From positions 44,458,889 to 44,522,888 of the forward strand of contig JBBCBC010000002.1 of assembly GCA_037126765.1 (NCBI GenBank): a stretch of 64,000 bases of DNA. Reading direction: 5' to 3'. The notes beneath the pieces are model-generated. The model saw only the letters and a list, made by a program, of their open reading frames with translations. It did not search any database and was not told where the DNA came from. Shown piece by piece: positions 48,818-61,052 of this stretch (its first letter is position 1; every line of letters starts with the position of its first letter). The stretch is from Stenogyne calaminthoides. Taxonomy: Eukaryota > Streptophyta > Magnoliopsida > Lamiales > Lamiaceae. The translations under genes and the position numbers were made by a program.

Positions 48818-49489
48818 TACTTAATTTCATGACAACATAATTTAGTCATGTTCCAAGCATTAAGGATTAAAAAAAGATGCACAAAATCGAACCAGCGGCG
48901 TTTCAACTACAGGGACCTCTAACCTTTTTCCACGTCATCATTCGTCGACTCCTCTTCCGCCACGGCCCTCCCCCTCCTCATATTATAATCTCGCCGTCTC
49001 GTCGATACCCATTGAAATCATCATTCGCCGCCTTCTCCTCTCCCTCGAGCCATCGTCCCGCCCTCCCCTCCCTCATGATTGATACCCATTCTTTCAATTG
49101 AGTTTTTCTTTAATTTTTCTCATCTAATGATATAAAGAACCATACCGTCTCTTTGTATTCAGAGGTTTAGTGGTGTCATGCAATGATAATGTACCGTACC
49201 GTCTCTTTGTATTTAGAGGTTTAATGGTGTTAATTTACACACTTAAAAGTATTGAAGGGGTAATATCGTCCAGAAATGTTTCTCAGGGCTAAGCCACTTT
49301 TTAATTAGTAATAATAGATAATAGATATGCGTAAGGAGCATTTTCGTATTGTGAAGTGATAGCGAGGATTATCCATGAGCGGTGGGATAATTCCTTTATT
49401 TTAGAGGAGTTTCACTTTTTCCCTTGACTAGGGATTTTACCTCAAGGAGGGTTCACCCTAGCAAGATTTTTAGTGGGGCCCGTCCTCTA
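48818..49489. other. intergenic with a GC-richer patch
   Basis: 48880-49080 is rich in CGCC and CTCC words, like the patch at 35600-35700. A segment containing ACCGTCTCTTTGTATT and AGAGGTTTA occurs twice (49140-49215). No gene is recognised. Confidence 0.4.
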
Positions 49490-50265
49490 GACCGACCTGT
49501 GGTCTTATGATTTTAGGTTTTCTTTTCTCTTTTATAGTACTAGTCATTTGCTTAGGAAGCCTTAGCAAGCTCCCAAACGAGACGTAAACAACCGAAGATT
49601 GGGGTTTTGAGTTCAACCATTCTAAATAATGACGCGTCTTTAACCATGGGCCCACACCAATCAACTCGTACCCATCAATGGCCTTCACAGCATCGCCCTC
49701 CAGTGCGTCAAAAGTGTTAACTAAAACTCCAGGCTTCGTCTCAGCATCCAACATGTCCACCTGCTCCTTAAACATTGGAAGGCCGAAGCCACAATCGTCG
49801 AATGTAGAAGGCAGCATGAAAGGACGGAGGTCGCGTTTGGAAATAGTAGCCGTGGATTTTGATATGGCAGGAGGAGGAGGAGGAGGATATTTCGTCTCCG
49901 TAGTCGTGGAAATAGTAGTAGTACGCGGCCAACACAGTAGCGGGCTGAATCCAGAGGAGGGATCTGGGCACGTGGAACTCACGCGCCACCTCCGTTGCCC
50001 ACAGGAGGGTTGTGTACACCACACGCGTGACGGGGCGGCCACTTTCCGCGGTGGCAAGGATGGTGTCTCTCAAGGTCTTGGAGCCTTGGCTTCTTATCTC
50101 TGCCTTGTATTTATTGGCATCGTCCATGCCGAACTTAAATCCGTCATCGTCGTGACCGTCAGAGATGGAGGCAAAGGCGAGGTTGTCGGCGGCGGTGGTG
50201 GCAGGCGTAGAGGGTGGTGGTGAAGGTGACGTGGATGGATTGATACAAGTGTGCCTCAAGACTAA
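49490..50265 (-). pseudogene. UDP-glycosyltransferase fragment, UGT75-like
   Basis: Successive frames give AADNLAFASISDGHDDDGFK, LRDTILATAESGRPVTRVVY, VPRSLLWIQPATVLAAYYYY, then after a shift LDAETKPGVLVNTFDALEGD, IDGYELIGVGPW and WLNSKPQSSVVYVSFGSLL. These are middle-region motifs of UGT75-type glucosyltransferases. The N-terminal acceptor domain start is missing. A stretch is deleted after IGVGP. The UDP-sugar-binding PSPG box is absent. It cannot encode an active enzyme. Confidence 0.85.
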
Positions 50266-50377
50266 AGTATTTTTATTTTGAATTTTTACCCAAAAAAATA
50301 GTAAATTCAAATTAATTTATGCTTTAGATTCAAATACACCAATACTTGTATTTGTATTAAAAGACTCTTCGTATACA

Positions 50378-51960
50378 CAGGGATGGCCCTGGGGCGGCAC
50401 TGGTGTTGCCGCCACACAAGGCCCCGCCGACATAGGGCCCCAATTTTGTATGTTTTTTACTTATTATATATAAAATGTTGAGATAGTGACTTAGATGTCC
50501 AAAATGGGATACTTTGTTACTAATAGCTCCAAGCAAATTTTTATTACTACGAGGTGTAAAATTTGGTTCAAAAAACCTACATTACCTTTATTTTTTTACA
50601 GCAAAAAATTGAGATTTTCAAGGCACATTTACCAAGCTGCAGGAAATAAAGGACTGTACTCCACGTCACATCTTTCATTCAGCAAGCTTCAAACCTGCTT
50701 CCCCCTTCTGACTTTTCATTTTTTTCCCCTTTTTCCTTTTCGGGCCATTCTTCTGTAAGAAGTTTGAAGAAACTTAAAATATGCATTTTTTAAGGAAGTT
50801 TTTGCTCTAGCTTTAAAGAATTCGATTCTTGTATTTCTTTCAGGTTTTATGGGATTTAGGAAAAATATTACAACTTCAAAATTTCATATTAAAATTAAAA
50901 AATTATTGAAATTTACATATTTAAAATCCAAAAAATTACATATTTTCGTATATAATCTCAAATTTTACATATCTCCATTCTACATGAACATATGCACATA
51001 AAATTCATGCATAGATTCATCTAACATGAAAATATTCATCTAACATATGCACGTATGCATTTCGACGTGAACATATTCATCAATATATACATGAAAACAT
51101 GCATATATTTATCAATTGATGAACCTAAACATTATAATTCCAATTTCAGATCTCCATCTTCAACCCAAAAATCCAGAAAAGACCACAAGCCAGATCCTCT
51201 ATTTCCATATCTTCAAACAGATTCAGAAAAAATCACAAACCAAGATCCTAATGCATAACCAGAAACCCAAGATCTTCAAATCCGCATCTTCAAAAAGCCA
51301 ACAAATAGACCAGAAATCCAGAAACAATAGCAAAAAAACTGCAAAAAAAAAAAAAAAACTTTTGTCCTGGAAAAATCAAACCTCAAGATCTTTGAAAAAT
51401 TCGAGAGACGGCGCTCTAATCACGAATCCATTCACATGAGCGGTAACGGCGGTAATAACTCAGGCCGAATCCTTCTAATCGATTGGACCTAAGAGTATGT
51501 GTATGGACATTTTTGGACCTAGGGTACTTATTTCTAAAATGTTTGATATATATATTTAAGTATCGTATAGATGACTTAAAAAGTAGGTGTCCAAATTGGG
51601 AAGGCACATTTTTGCAAAAAGCTTATATGTGTTCTTAAGGTCCTTGGGTTCGGTTCTATGCGGCTGCACTTTATCATCTTCTTTTTTACCACTTTTTTCG
51701 ATCGGTTTGCGTATCCATTTTTAGTAGTTAATTACAAATTTGGAATGCCCCGTTGCTGCATTTTTCTATGAAAATGAAGAATTTATTGCATCTCAAAAAG
51801 CACATTAGATAGATTTTTTTTATTGTTGCATAGTGTATATCATATATTGCTTGTTTAGTTAGTAAAAAAATTGTTTTCTTGTTATTTATTTTTTTTACCT
51901 GAAAACAAAGGGCCTAATTTAATCTTCGTATCGGCCCTTCAAATTGTTGGACGGGCTCTC
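50378..51960. mobile_element. decayed hAT-like element
   Basis: The 8-bp sequence CGTATACA stands directly outside both ends (50370-50377 and 51961-51968). The left end is CAGGGATGGCCCTGGGGC. The right end reads GAGAGCCCGTCC inward, a mutated partner. The 1.6 kb interior is AT-rich with no transposase frame. The exact duplication is the main support. Confidence 0.65.
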
Positions 51961-52207
51961 CGTATACATAACCTTTCTCATGGCGATCTCTTCAATATAT
52001 GGTCGCCTCGGTAATATCCGATTTCTTGATAAATATGAAAAATGAGACTGCGACTCAAATTAAAATAGTCAATATAAATGAAGAAGAATATATTTATAAA
52101 TTTAATAATGATGAGGAATTCGAACAGGCGCTCTGCGTATACATAACCTTCCCTTATGTAATGGTGAGAAAACAAATCTACCGCTTTTCATCAAACTCAA
52201 TACCACA

Positions 52208-53516
52208 ATGACTAGAGACGTCTTCTCCGCTCCAAAGTTCTTCAAGATTATAGAGGACTCCCCTCCACATCACAATCTGGTAATCAAACATCTTATTAAT
52301 TTCTTCAACAAATGGAGGATTAATTCAAACTGTGTGAAATTTCCAATTTCAAGAATTGTTCAAAATAGTTACTCTGTTTCCAGCTCTGCTTTCTTGAACG
52401 GTTGAACCCATGTTAAGTTTCTGATTTAGAAAATTCTTCGATTAATGGTGTCTGATTTTTCAAGAAAGTTTACCCCTTTCCATGTTTATTTTTGCACAGA
52501 GAATTCCGGGCGAGTTTATGAAAAGGCACGGGCGAAATCTGTCAAACAGGGCGTTTCTCAAAGTACCGAACAGAGATGTTTCGTGGGAGGTAGAGTTAAT
52601 TCAGTGTAATGGCGAAACTGTGATGCAAAATGGATGGAAGGAATTCAGTGAGCGTTATTCGCTGGGATATGCCCAGTTTTTAATGTTTGAATATACTGGA
52701 AATTCCCAGTTCAATGTTCTAATCTTTGATAGAACAGCTTCTGAGATAGATTACCCATCTCAAATATCTGATTTCGAAGTAGGAGAACATTCTGGAACAA
52801 TGTCGGATGATTCCGTTGTTGTGTTGGAACATCTTTCCTCTAAAAAACGAAAAGCGGAAAAAATCGTTCAGGATTCTGATGCACGGGTCGTGCAAAGCAG
52901 GATGAAGCGCGAAAATTCATCTTCTGGTTTGATTTTTTAAAAAATCTTCAATGACTAATATAATGTATTAGAGTTACACCTTCATAGTTCTGATTCGCAT
53001 TTCTATCAATTATTTGCAGGTCATAGAGTGCAAAGGAAACAAACAGCTGTAGCAAAGGAAACATCCATGGCCTATCAAAAGGCGGTAGATTTCGCGGGGA
53101 GTCACATTTTCCGCGACCCTTTCTTCATTTCTCTCATCCAACCAAGCTACATTGATGCTGCATTCGGTTTGGTATTTCTCTAATTAACAACATTAATCAA
53201 TCATATGGTTTTTATATATATGCTTAACAACTAGTACAATTAATAATTTAATATCCATGTTGTTTTGCACCTATAGGAAATTCCGTCGTCTTTTGTTAAG
53301 AGAAACATTCCTTGTGGAACGACTAGCGTGAATCTTCGGATTAAGAATGACGAGAAAAAAGGGTGGCCAGTCAAAATCTACTGTAGTTCTAACCGCGCAA
53401 AGCTATCATCCGGGTGGAAGGATTTTGTGAATGGTAATGGCCTCAAGGTAGGCGATGCTTGCATCTTTGAAGTAGGTAAAGACTTTCTCTGGAATGTTGT
53501 CATTTTCAAATGCTGA
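52208..53516 (+). CDS. protein with two B3 DNA-binding domains (REM-like), 4 exons
   Basis: A plant-specific transcription-factor type. Exons 52208-52279, 52500-52926, 53020-53171 and 53277-53516 join in phase to give 296 residues. The first B3 domain opens at SAPKFFKIIEDSPPHHNL and continues RIPGEFMKRHGRNLSNRAFL, QNGWKEFSERYSLGYAQFLM and VLIFDRTASEIDYP. A charged linker with a basic cluster (SSKKRKAEK) follows. The second B3 domain runs from RDPFFISLIQPSYI through SVNLRIKNDEKKGWP and LSSGWKDFVNGNGLKVGDAC to VVIFKC. The start ATG lies just before the conserved first strand, as in REM genes. No lesion is seen. A partial duplicate stands at 31661. Confidence 0.87.
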
Positions 53517-53989
53517 TTACTAATAACATAGGAGTAGTATTTATATATTTTGCTTGTAAGAAATTATCTTTGGTTTTAGAGTGGCCGGAGATTGAATCAT
53601 GGATTCAAATATTCACACCGGGTTATTTTGTGTTGTCACTTGTCATTACAATAGTACTATGCTTTTAAAAAATCTCTATATATCTTTAGTTTTGTTTTAT
53701 TGTTAAAGCCAGGGAATGTTTCAGTTTTCCTTTTCTGTTTTATAATTATCAACATTGTATCGGAAGTAACCAGGATTGTTGTTTATTTCCATGTCGTCAC
53801 TCGTGCGTACATTAGCATCAAAACAAATAAAATAAGGATAGTTGTGAGCAGTCCACCCCAGTTCCTTAGGCTTAGTATGTTTTAGGATTTAAGCGTGCGG
53901 AACAAGTCAAAGTTTTAGAATCTAGAAATTTAATTTTTTTGATTAATAGTTGTTGTATTCAATATAATTGCTTCGATTAATTTATACAC
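53517..53989. other. 3' flank of the B3 gene
   Basis: AT-rich, probably 3' UTR and spacer up to the retrotransposon. Nothing else is recognised. Confidence 0.4.
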
Positions 53990-54046
53990 GTCAGAGGGAC
54001 ACGTGTATTAATTAACTATTAAAATAACCATGCTCGACGGACAAGT

Positions 54047-54135
54047 GTACTCGCCAGCTTGCCGCCCAAACAAGTTTGTTCGCCAGCTTGCCAACCAAAC
54101 AGGTTTGCTCGCCAACTTGCTGACCAAGCAAGTAT
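54047..54135 (+). repeat. 29-31 bp tandem repeat in the LTR, three copies
   Basis: Units at 54047-54077, 54078-54106 and 54107-54135 share CTCGCCAGCTTGC...CCAAACAAGTTT with substitutions. A partial fourth follows. Confidence 0.8.
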
Positions 54136-54311
54136 GCTCGCAGCTCGCCAAATCTGACATGATGACCTGATGTTATCCTGAGATGATCCTGAAGATATGA
54201 TTGATCTGATCGACTGATCAGATCAGACAAGAAGAAATTAGATAGCCTGAGTCAAGTGACCTGAGGGTCAGGATGTCTGAATTCAGAAGAGCTGAACTCA
54301 GTAAGCCTGAG

Positions 54312-54361
54312 TAACCTGAAGGCTCAGATAACCTGAAGCTCAGATAACCTGAAGGCTCAGA
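54312..54361 (+). repeat. short tandem repeat AACCTGAAGGCTCAG
   Basis: Three near-copies of (A)TAACCTGAAGGCTCAG, 16-17 bp each; the middle one lacks a G. Related CCTGAG words stand just upstream. Confidence 0.75.
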
Positions 54362-54970
54362 TATGCTCGATGAGGACAGTGTTCCGGTATAATATTGATA
54401 TGGTCAAAGGGCTAATAAAGGTTGCAATCGGTCGAGCAAAAAGATTGATTTGGACGACCAAAAGAGTGCCTTATAAACAAGTAAATACAAAGGTCAACCA
54501 GGAAGACGAAGTTGAAAACGTGATAAAGAACATCACATGAGTTCTTGCAAGACACACGAAGTCTCCAAACTCATGCTTGCCAAACCAAATTTCATGCTTG
54601 TCAAAGTACTATAAATAGAAGAAAAAAGAACAAGAGAGCGGGTTCACAAAAAATTTCCCAGAGTGGTTAGGTTCAGAAAAAAATCCCAAGTACTATCATA
54701 CGTTGAGAAAAATCCCTAGCACTCACGCACTTTCTCTCCAAATCATCTTCTTTCATAGAAGTTTTCCCCATGAGAAGTATGGTGTATTGTGTATGTAAAC
54801 CTCGCAATATGACATCCCTGCTTGGAATGCCCCCAGAGTAGTCATTTCTTGATGAACTGAGTCAACAAATTCCTGTTATTTACAGTATATTGTACACGCA
54901 TTTTATTTTGTTTGTGAGTTGTTATCAAATTAGCTACATAATATTCTCCATAAAAACGACTCGCAAACAA

Positions 54971-54988
54971 TTGCGCTAGAAGGAGGGG
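54971..54988 (+). other. putative primer binding site of the Tat element
   Basis: TTGCGCTAGAAGGAGGGG stands where a tRNA-complementary site starting TGGCGC is expected. The second base is changed. The priming tRNA is not assigned. Confidence 0.35.
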
Positions 54989-55048
54989 TAAAAAAATCAA
55001 CCCATACACAATCTCGTGAGATAGCAGAGGCGTAAAAAAAGAAATATA

Positions 55049-57015
55049 ATGCCTCAATCTAGGAATACTCAGACGGAGAGGTCGGGGCAGAGCCGACCTC
55101 ACGCTCAGAAAGAGGCTCAGCATCAGCCTCACAAAAATCAAACCGCGGAAACCATCAATCTTGAAGATATCGCCAACGATCCGGTGGCCACAACAAAGGC
55201 CATCACTTTCTTGTTGCGAGCACAGAAAGAGAGGGCCGAAAAGGAGTTGGCCAAGTTGAAAGTTCAAGATGATGATGATCGACGCTCGCATACACCTGAT
55301 AGCGAGCAAGTTAAGTTGAAAGTTACGCAGGCGGGCCAACAAAAAAGGCCGATGATATGTCGGACGATGAGCGACCTCAAGGGTCGCACCATCGGCGTTT
55401 GGACGTTTGAGGCTCTCCGTTAAAGACCGAATCGGCAATCATAGGCGGCAAGGATCCCGGAGGGAACAACCGAAGCGAACATGTCGGCTCCCTCGGATCC
55501 TCATGATCGCGTCGTCGAACAAAAAAAAATTTGGAACTAAATTGTCTATCCATCATCGATTGGGTAGTCAAGGGCGAACTTGGAAAGAGGCGCCCTATCA
55601 TGAGCATGACCCCGGGTCCTCATGATGGGACACAACCCCAATCCAAGTCTGCTGGGTTCCACGAAATTTGCGTAAATGCAAAAGCAATCGAAGGTTCTGA
55701 GCCGACTGGCAAAGAAACAAAAGGACTCCCTCGGGCGAGCACAATGCCCTGCTCGCCACTAATACCGGCGATCATGGCAACCGAAATACAAGAGAAAGTG
55801 ACAAAGATCCGACCGCCAATCCCTATGTTCGATCTTCGAGTCGACCCACATGTTCACCTCAAAGCAAATATTGATTTTATGATCGCCATATGCGCCACCG
55901 ACGCTGACATGGCCGATCATTCCCCATGACGTTAGGCGACGCGCCCACAGATGGTTTTTCTACTCGCCCATTGCGTCCATCACGTCTTTTCGCCCGGTGG
56001 GGATGAAATTCTGTCCCATTTCTCATCCATGTGTGCTCGCCCAGCACCAAAACAAAGGTTGACACATTTCTCCCAGCTAAAGGGTGAGTCAGATCGAGCA
56101 TACATTGAAAGATTTGACAAATGTTTGTACGATGGAGCCCCAGTTGAAGAGGATGCCAAGATCCTCACGGTGGTCGGAGGCCTGACCCTGAATACGGATA
56201 TGTGGAAAGTCATGCATCAGGATTGACCGAACACATATGCCGAATTCCGAGAGCGAGCAGCCAAGATTATAGCCATGCAGGATCTGCTCGCCCAATCACG
56301 ATTAGGTCATGAAGCAACAACAAAAAGAGTTTTTGGTAAAAAAGTAATGAATGAAGGGGGGTATAAACCCCCAGGATCTTTTAAACCATTTGAAGAGGGA
56401 GCAGAAGCACATGCCCTACGAAGTCTTTTGGGCGTTTCAGCAGAAATAATATTTAATCAAATTAAAGATCGGGACATGTTGGATAAGCCACGAAGAATCA
56501 TAATGGATAAAAATCGGCTTAATGCTTCCAAGTTTTGCAGTTATCATGAGTACATCGGACATAATACCGAAGAATGTCGCGATTTACTTCGTTAACTTTG
56601 GAAGTTATATGAAGAGAATCGTCTTACACAGTTCCTCAAAAAGCCGGCGAGCAGAGACCCACGAACAGAAAAAACAGGTGATCTTAGGGGTAAGCGTAAG
56701 GCCGAAGAAGCATCTGACAGTGATCCCGAGGAATCCCGTAAGAGGTCGGAATTACCCAAAAGAGGGGCACCTACCATGAGTAGAGGTCGGGAGAGTCAAG
56801 AAATCCACATGATTCGTCCTAATTATGGTCCAGTAGGTGGATGCTATCAGGCACCGACATTATCGAACAGGCGAAAGAAGATGGAAATGCGTGCCATGCA
56901 AAGCATCCATCAGGTGAAGGTGGCAAGCACATCAGCTAGCACGCCACCCTCTCACCAAATCATGTTCTCGGAAGACGATCTCGACGGCATAATCACCCCC
57001 ACAATGACTCTCTAA
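55049..57015 (+). pseudogene. Tat gag
   Basis: Frame pieces 55049-55423, 55531-55929, 55951-56226, 56275-56595 and about 56595-57015 form one gag. It has a charged N-terminal region with a short coiled coil (RAQKERAEKELAKLK) and the core (FDLRVDPHVHLKANIDFM, HFSQLKGESDRAYIERFDK, AVEED-like LYDGAPVEEDAKIL). It also has the CCHC-like FCSYHEYIGHNTEECRDLLR and the linker IMFSEDDLDGI. TGA stops at 56224 and 55927, TAA at 56593 and one or more shifts interrupt it. Confidence 0.8.
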
Positions 57016-57017
57016 CC

Positions 57018-57515
57018 ATCCACGCTCGTCTTCTCGGTTTGAAGGTGCATTTCCTCCTGGTCGATACCGGAGCATATGCGAACATTCTGTTCGTCAACAC
57101 TCTGCACCAAATGGAGAAGCAAGTTGGGGACCTGAGTAGTTATATAGAACCATGTGATCACACCATCATGGGTTTCGGGGAATCTATAACCCGACCCTAT
57201 GGTATGATCAGGTTAGGAGTCGAGTTAGAGTCAACTTTAAATCCGGAGATCCGACGAACTAGAATGCTAGATTTTGTAATCGTCGATGCTCCATCTACTT
57301 ATAACGAGTTTCTAGGTTGCCAGTTTATTCAGGAATTTAAAGTTGTCTGTTCAACTTATTACTACTGTGTTAAATTTCCAACTCAAGAGGGAACAAGTAG
57401 CGTAAAAGGCGACCAGAAAAAAGCTCGAGATTGTTTGCTGTCATGTGCGCCAGAAAAGCAAAATATCATTAACATGATGGAGCAAACATGGGAGACCGGA
57501 GAATCAAGCCAATAG
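57018..57515 (+). pseudogene. Tat aspartic protease region
   Basis: VHFLLVDTGAYANILFVNTL carries the catalytic DTG; GFGESITRPYGMIRLGVEL and DAPSTYNEFLGCQFI follow, as in plant Ty3/gypsy. The frame is separated from gag by a TAA at 57013 and ends at 57515 before pol. Confidence 0.8.
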
Positions 57516-57524
57516 GCGAACATA

Positions 57525-59022
57525 TTGCCGAGCACGCTTATACCTCCTCTGACGAGCACATCTCCACGGGCGAACACAGAACCCGGGATGATAACTCATG
57601 TTCCAGATCCAATGAACATTGATCCGCCAAACGAGTTACCGGAACTAGAACCTCGTATAGGTTTTGAACCTATGGAGGTAGTTGACGAACACCGGGGGTC
57701 GATCGAAGATCCTCGACGGAAGCTAAAAAAGAGGCGAGCAATGTCTGTTGAACAATTAGAGTCTGTCAATATCGACCCGAACAGACCGGAATTAGAAGTG
57801 TTTGTTGGTTCGGAATTACCGGAACCATTCCGAACAGAGATGATCTCGTATCTTCGAGCAAACTTGGATGTGTTCGCTTGGTCACACGAGGACATGGTTG
57901 GCATTGATCCTAAACATGCATGTCACTCTCTTAACCTTGACCCAACACAAATTCCAATAATCCGTAAGTCGCGAGTAAAATTCAAATCCGGAGAAGTATC
58001 TTTGCTATGGATAGTGAAAAAAAAAATTGCTCGATAATAAATTGATTAGAAGTAAAATGCCCAAGATGGCTTGCAAACCACAATAACAATCGTCCGCAAA
58101 TCTAACGGAACTTGGAGGTTATGCATAGATTTCATTGATTTAAACAAGGCATGCCCGAAAGACAATTTCCCGATGCCACATATCGATTATTTGGTCGATA
58201 ACACAGCAGGACATGAGCTCATGACCTTCATGGATGCATTTGCTGGGTATCACCAAATACCCATGCATCCGGACGATCAAGAGTACAACTTTCTACAGCG
58301 AAAATAATATGTATTGTTGGCAACGCATGCCATTCGGATTAAAGAATGCTGGAGCAACGTATCAACGTTTGGTGAACAAAATGTTCGACGAACACATAGG
58401 TCGAACAGTTGAGGTGTACATTGATGACATTGTGGTAAAAAGCGAGCACAAGGAAGACCACATCACCCACCTCGCACAAACGTTTGATATTCTCAGGGAG
58501 TACAACATGAAGTTAAATCCGAAGAAATGCAGCTTTGGGGTTCACTCAGGAAAATTCCTAGGACATATGGTCAGTCAACAGGGGATTGAAGCGAACCCAT
58601 CAAAGATTCAAGCCATGCTCGACATACAGGCCCCCAGGAGTGTGAAAGAAGTCCAAAAATTAACTGGACGATTGGCTTCTGTAAGCCGGTTTATATCACG
58701 AACTGGAGACAAATGCAAACCTTTCTTTGACGCATTAAAGGAAGGGAAATTCCAGTGGACAGAGCATTGCCAAAATGCGTTCGAGTCATTAAAACGATAT
58801 CTAGCAGATACACAAACATTATCTAAGCATGTTCCAGGCGAACAACTTTATCTGTATCTTGCTGCATCCGAGCATGCAATTAGCGTTGTGCTCGTTCGGG
58901 CAGAGGGGGCGATACATTTGCCAATTTATTATGTAAGTCAGGTGCTCAAAGAAGTCGAGCTCCGGTACCCTCCACTGGAAAAACTCACATATGCTCTCGT
59001 TATGAGTGTCCGAAAACTGTGA
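57525..59022 (+). pseudogene. Tat reverse transcriptase
   Basis: A pol N-terminal region (RPELEVFVGSELPEPFRTEM, LRANLDVFAWSHEDMVGIDP) is followed by a shift near 58030. The RT fingers and palm come next (NGTWRLCIDFIDLNKACPKD, then AGYHQIPMHPDDQE). A second shift near 58290 precedes YCWQRMPFGLKNAGATYQRL and the intact catalytic EVYIDDIVVKSEHKEDH. The connection region PRSVKEVQKLTGRLASVSRF follows, with the start of the first RNase H (LYLAASEHAISVVLVRAEGA). A TGA at 59020 ends the frame. Confidence 0.88.
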
Positions 59023-59049
59023 CCATACTTTTTCAATCACTCAGTCGAG

Positions 59050-60947
59050 GTGTTGACCACATTCCCATTGCGACAAGTTCTCCACCGACCAGACACTGCG
59101 GGCAGATTACTAAAATGGGCGGTGGAGTTAAGCCAATTTGGCATTACGTTCGCCCCACGAACAGCAATGAAGGGCCAGACTATGACTGATTTCATGGTTG
59201 AACTGACATATCCGCAAATATCCGAAAGAAGTGTCGACCAACCATGGCACATGTATGTTGACGGCTCATCATCAAATTCAAGAGCCGGAGCGGGCGTAGT
59301 TCTCATCAGCCCAACTCGACAAACTTTCACGACAGCCATCCGTTTTGATTTCCCAGCCACAAATAATGAAGCCGAGTACGAAGCTTTGATCGCTGGGTTA
59401 CACATGGCTATGACAATGGGAATTCAGAGGCTGATGATTTATAGCGATTCTCAAATAATCGTATACCAAGTATTAGGCGAGTACGAGGCCCGAGGCAAAC
59501 AGATGGCACAATATCAGCAACTAGCAAAGGAGTTGCTTGAACAATTCGAACAAATTTACATAGAACAATTACCACGATTGGATAATTCATTCGCTGATGC
59601 CTTGGCACGATTGGCAACAGCAGAAGAAGTGCCGAGCACGACGGACATTGTGGTCGTCACGACTTGTTCGCCATCAATTCCCAGAATTGTGGTCGCCCAT
59701 GTGACAGACGAGCAAGAAACCTGGATGACTCCAATTTTAAGTTACCTACAAAAAGGATTTCTCCCTGAAAATAAAGCACAAGCTACTCGTCTCAGATTAC
59801 AAGCTGCTCGTTATACTATCTTAGACGAGTATTTATACAAAAGAAGTTTCTCACTTCCATTATTGAAGTGTATTACTCTTGAAGAGGGTCATGTAATTCT
59901 GGAACAGATTCATGATGGAGTATGCGGAAACCATTCAGGTGGGCTTGTTTTGGCATATAAAATCATCAGACAAGGTTACTACTGGCCGACCCTCAAGAAA
60001 TATTTGCTCTCGTATGCTCGCGCGTGTCACAAGTGTCAGGTACATGCCCCACTTATCCATAGCCCACCTGAAGAACTGGTGTCGGTTTACAGCCCGTGGC
60101 CATTTGCTAAATGGGGAATCGATTTGATCGGCCCGTTTCCTACTGGCACATCGGGAGTAAAATATGTTGTGGTTGCCGTTGATTACTATACTAAATGGGC
60201 GGAAGCCGAAGCTATTGTTAAAGCCACCGAACAAAGAATGTGGAATTTTGTTTGGAAAAATATCATTTGTCGTTTTGGGCTTCCCCAATCATTGGTAACA
60301 TATAATGGCAAACAGTTCGATGGAAGTGAATTCCGACAAAATTGTGCTCGCTGGGGCATAAAAAAGCATTACTCTACTCCGTATTACCCCCAGTCAAACA
60401 GACAAGTAGAAGCTGTCAATAAAATTATCAAGCATATCCTCAAGGCTAGACTTGATAATTCCAAGGGGGGGGATGGGCTGAAGAGTTGCCCGAAATATTA
60501 TGCGCCTATCGAACTACTTTCAGAACATCAACTGCGGAAACCCCTTTTGCCCTGACATTTGGTGCGGAGGTTGTTATACCCGCAGAAATAAAGATTCCTA
60601 GCCATCGGACGATGACTTTTGGAGAGCACATCAACGACCAGGCGCTCGCCCTAAGTGCAGACCTGTTGGAAGAAAGAAGGATGGAGGCTGATTTCAAGAA
60701 CGCCATGTATAAAAAAAGATCAGAAAAGTTCTACAACTCTAAAGTCCGAACACACAGGTTCAACGTGGGCGAGCTGGTTCTAAGACGAGCAACGGGGGTG
60801 CCAAGTGGTGTGTTCGGTCGAGCATGGGAAGGTCCATTCAGAGTTACAGAACGTTTGTTAGACGGGGCTTATGATTTGGAAGACCTGAATGGAGTCCCAT
60901 TGTCCTACTCGTGGAATGCGTCAAATCTGAAAAAGTATTATCAATAA
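59050..60947 (+). pseudogene. Tat second RNase H and integrase
   Basis: After the end of the pol RNase H/tether (LLKWAVELSQFGITFAPRTA) comes an archaeal-type RNase H: MYVDGSSSNSRAGAGVVLIS, NNEAEYEALIAGLHMAM, MIYSDSQIIVYQVLGEYEAR, DNSFADALARLATAEE, with all four acidic positions. The integrase has the HHCC finger (HDGVCGNHSGG, ACHKCQ) and the core (GIDLIGPFPTG, YTKWAEAEAI, FGLPQSLVTYNGKQF with Asn where Asp is expected, YYPQSNRQVEAVNKIIK). A frameshift in a G run near 60470 moves the C-terminal part to the frame ending 60947 (GEL-VLRRATG, EGPFRVTE, NASNLKKYYQ). No chromodomain is present. Confidence 0.88.
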
Positions 60948-61052
60948 CGATGAGCACAACTGGCCGAGCATAATCAGCCATTCGGTTCGACGAGCACAAC
61001 TGGATTAGCTCGACGAGCATAACTGGCCGAGCATAATCACCTATTCAACTAA
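60948..61052 (+). repeat. GACGAGCA(C/T)AACTGG repeats after integrase
   Basis: GATGAGCACAACTGGCCGAG, GACGAGCACAACTGGATTAG and GACGAGCATAACTGGCCGAG are diverged copies; CGAGCATAATCA occurs twice. Confidence 0.75.

Larger units (their letters stand above)
53990..54969 (+). repeat. probable 5' LTR of the Tat element
   Basis: Non-coding region before the primer site, with TATA-like ACTATAAATAGAAG at 54609 and internal tandem repeats. The right end is placed at ...TCGCAAACA before TTGCGCTAGAAGG. The left boundary is uncertain because the 3' LTR is not available for comparison. Confidence 0.5.

Noticed and set aside
49678..50223. 181-codon plus-strand ORF
   Set aside because: Antisense of the UGT pseudogene. 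The UGT motifs are on the minus strand and the plus frame has low-complexity Gly/Arg character.
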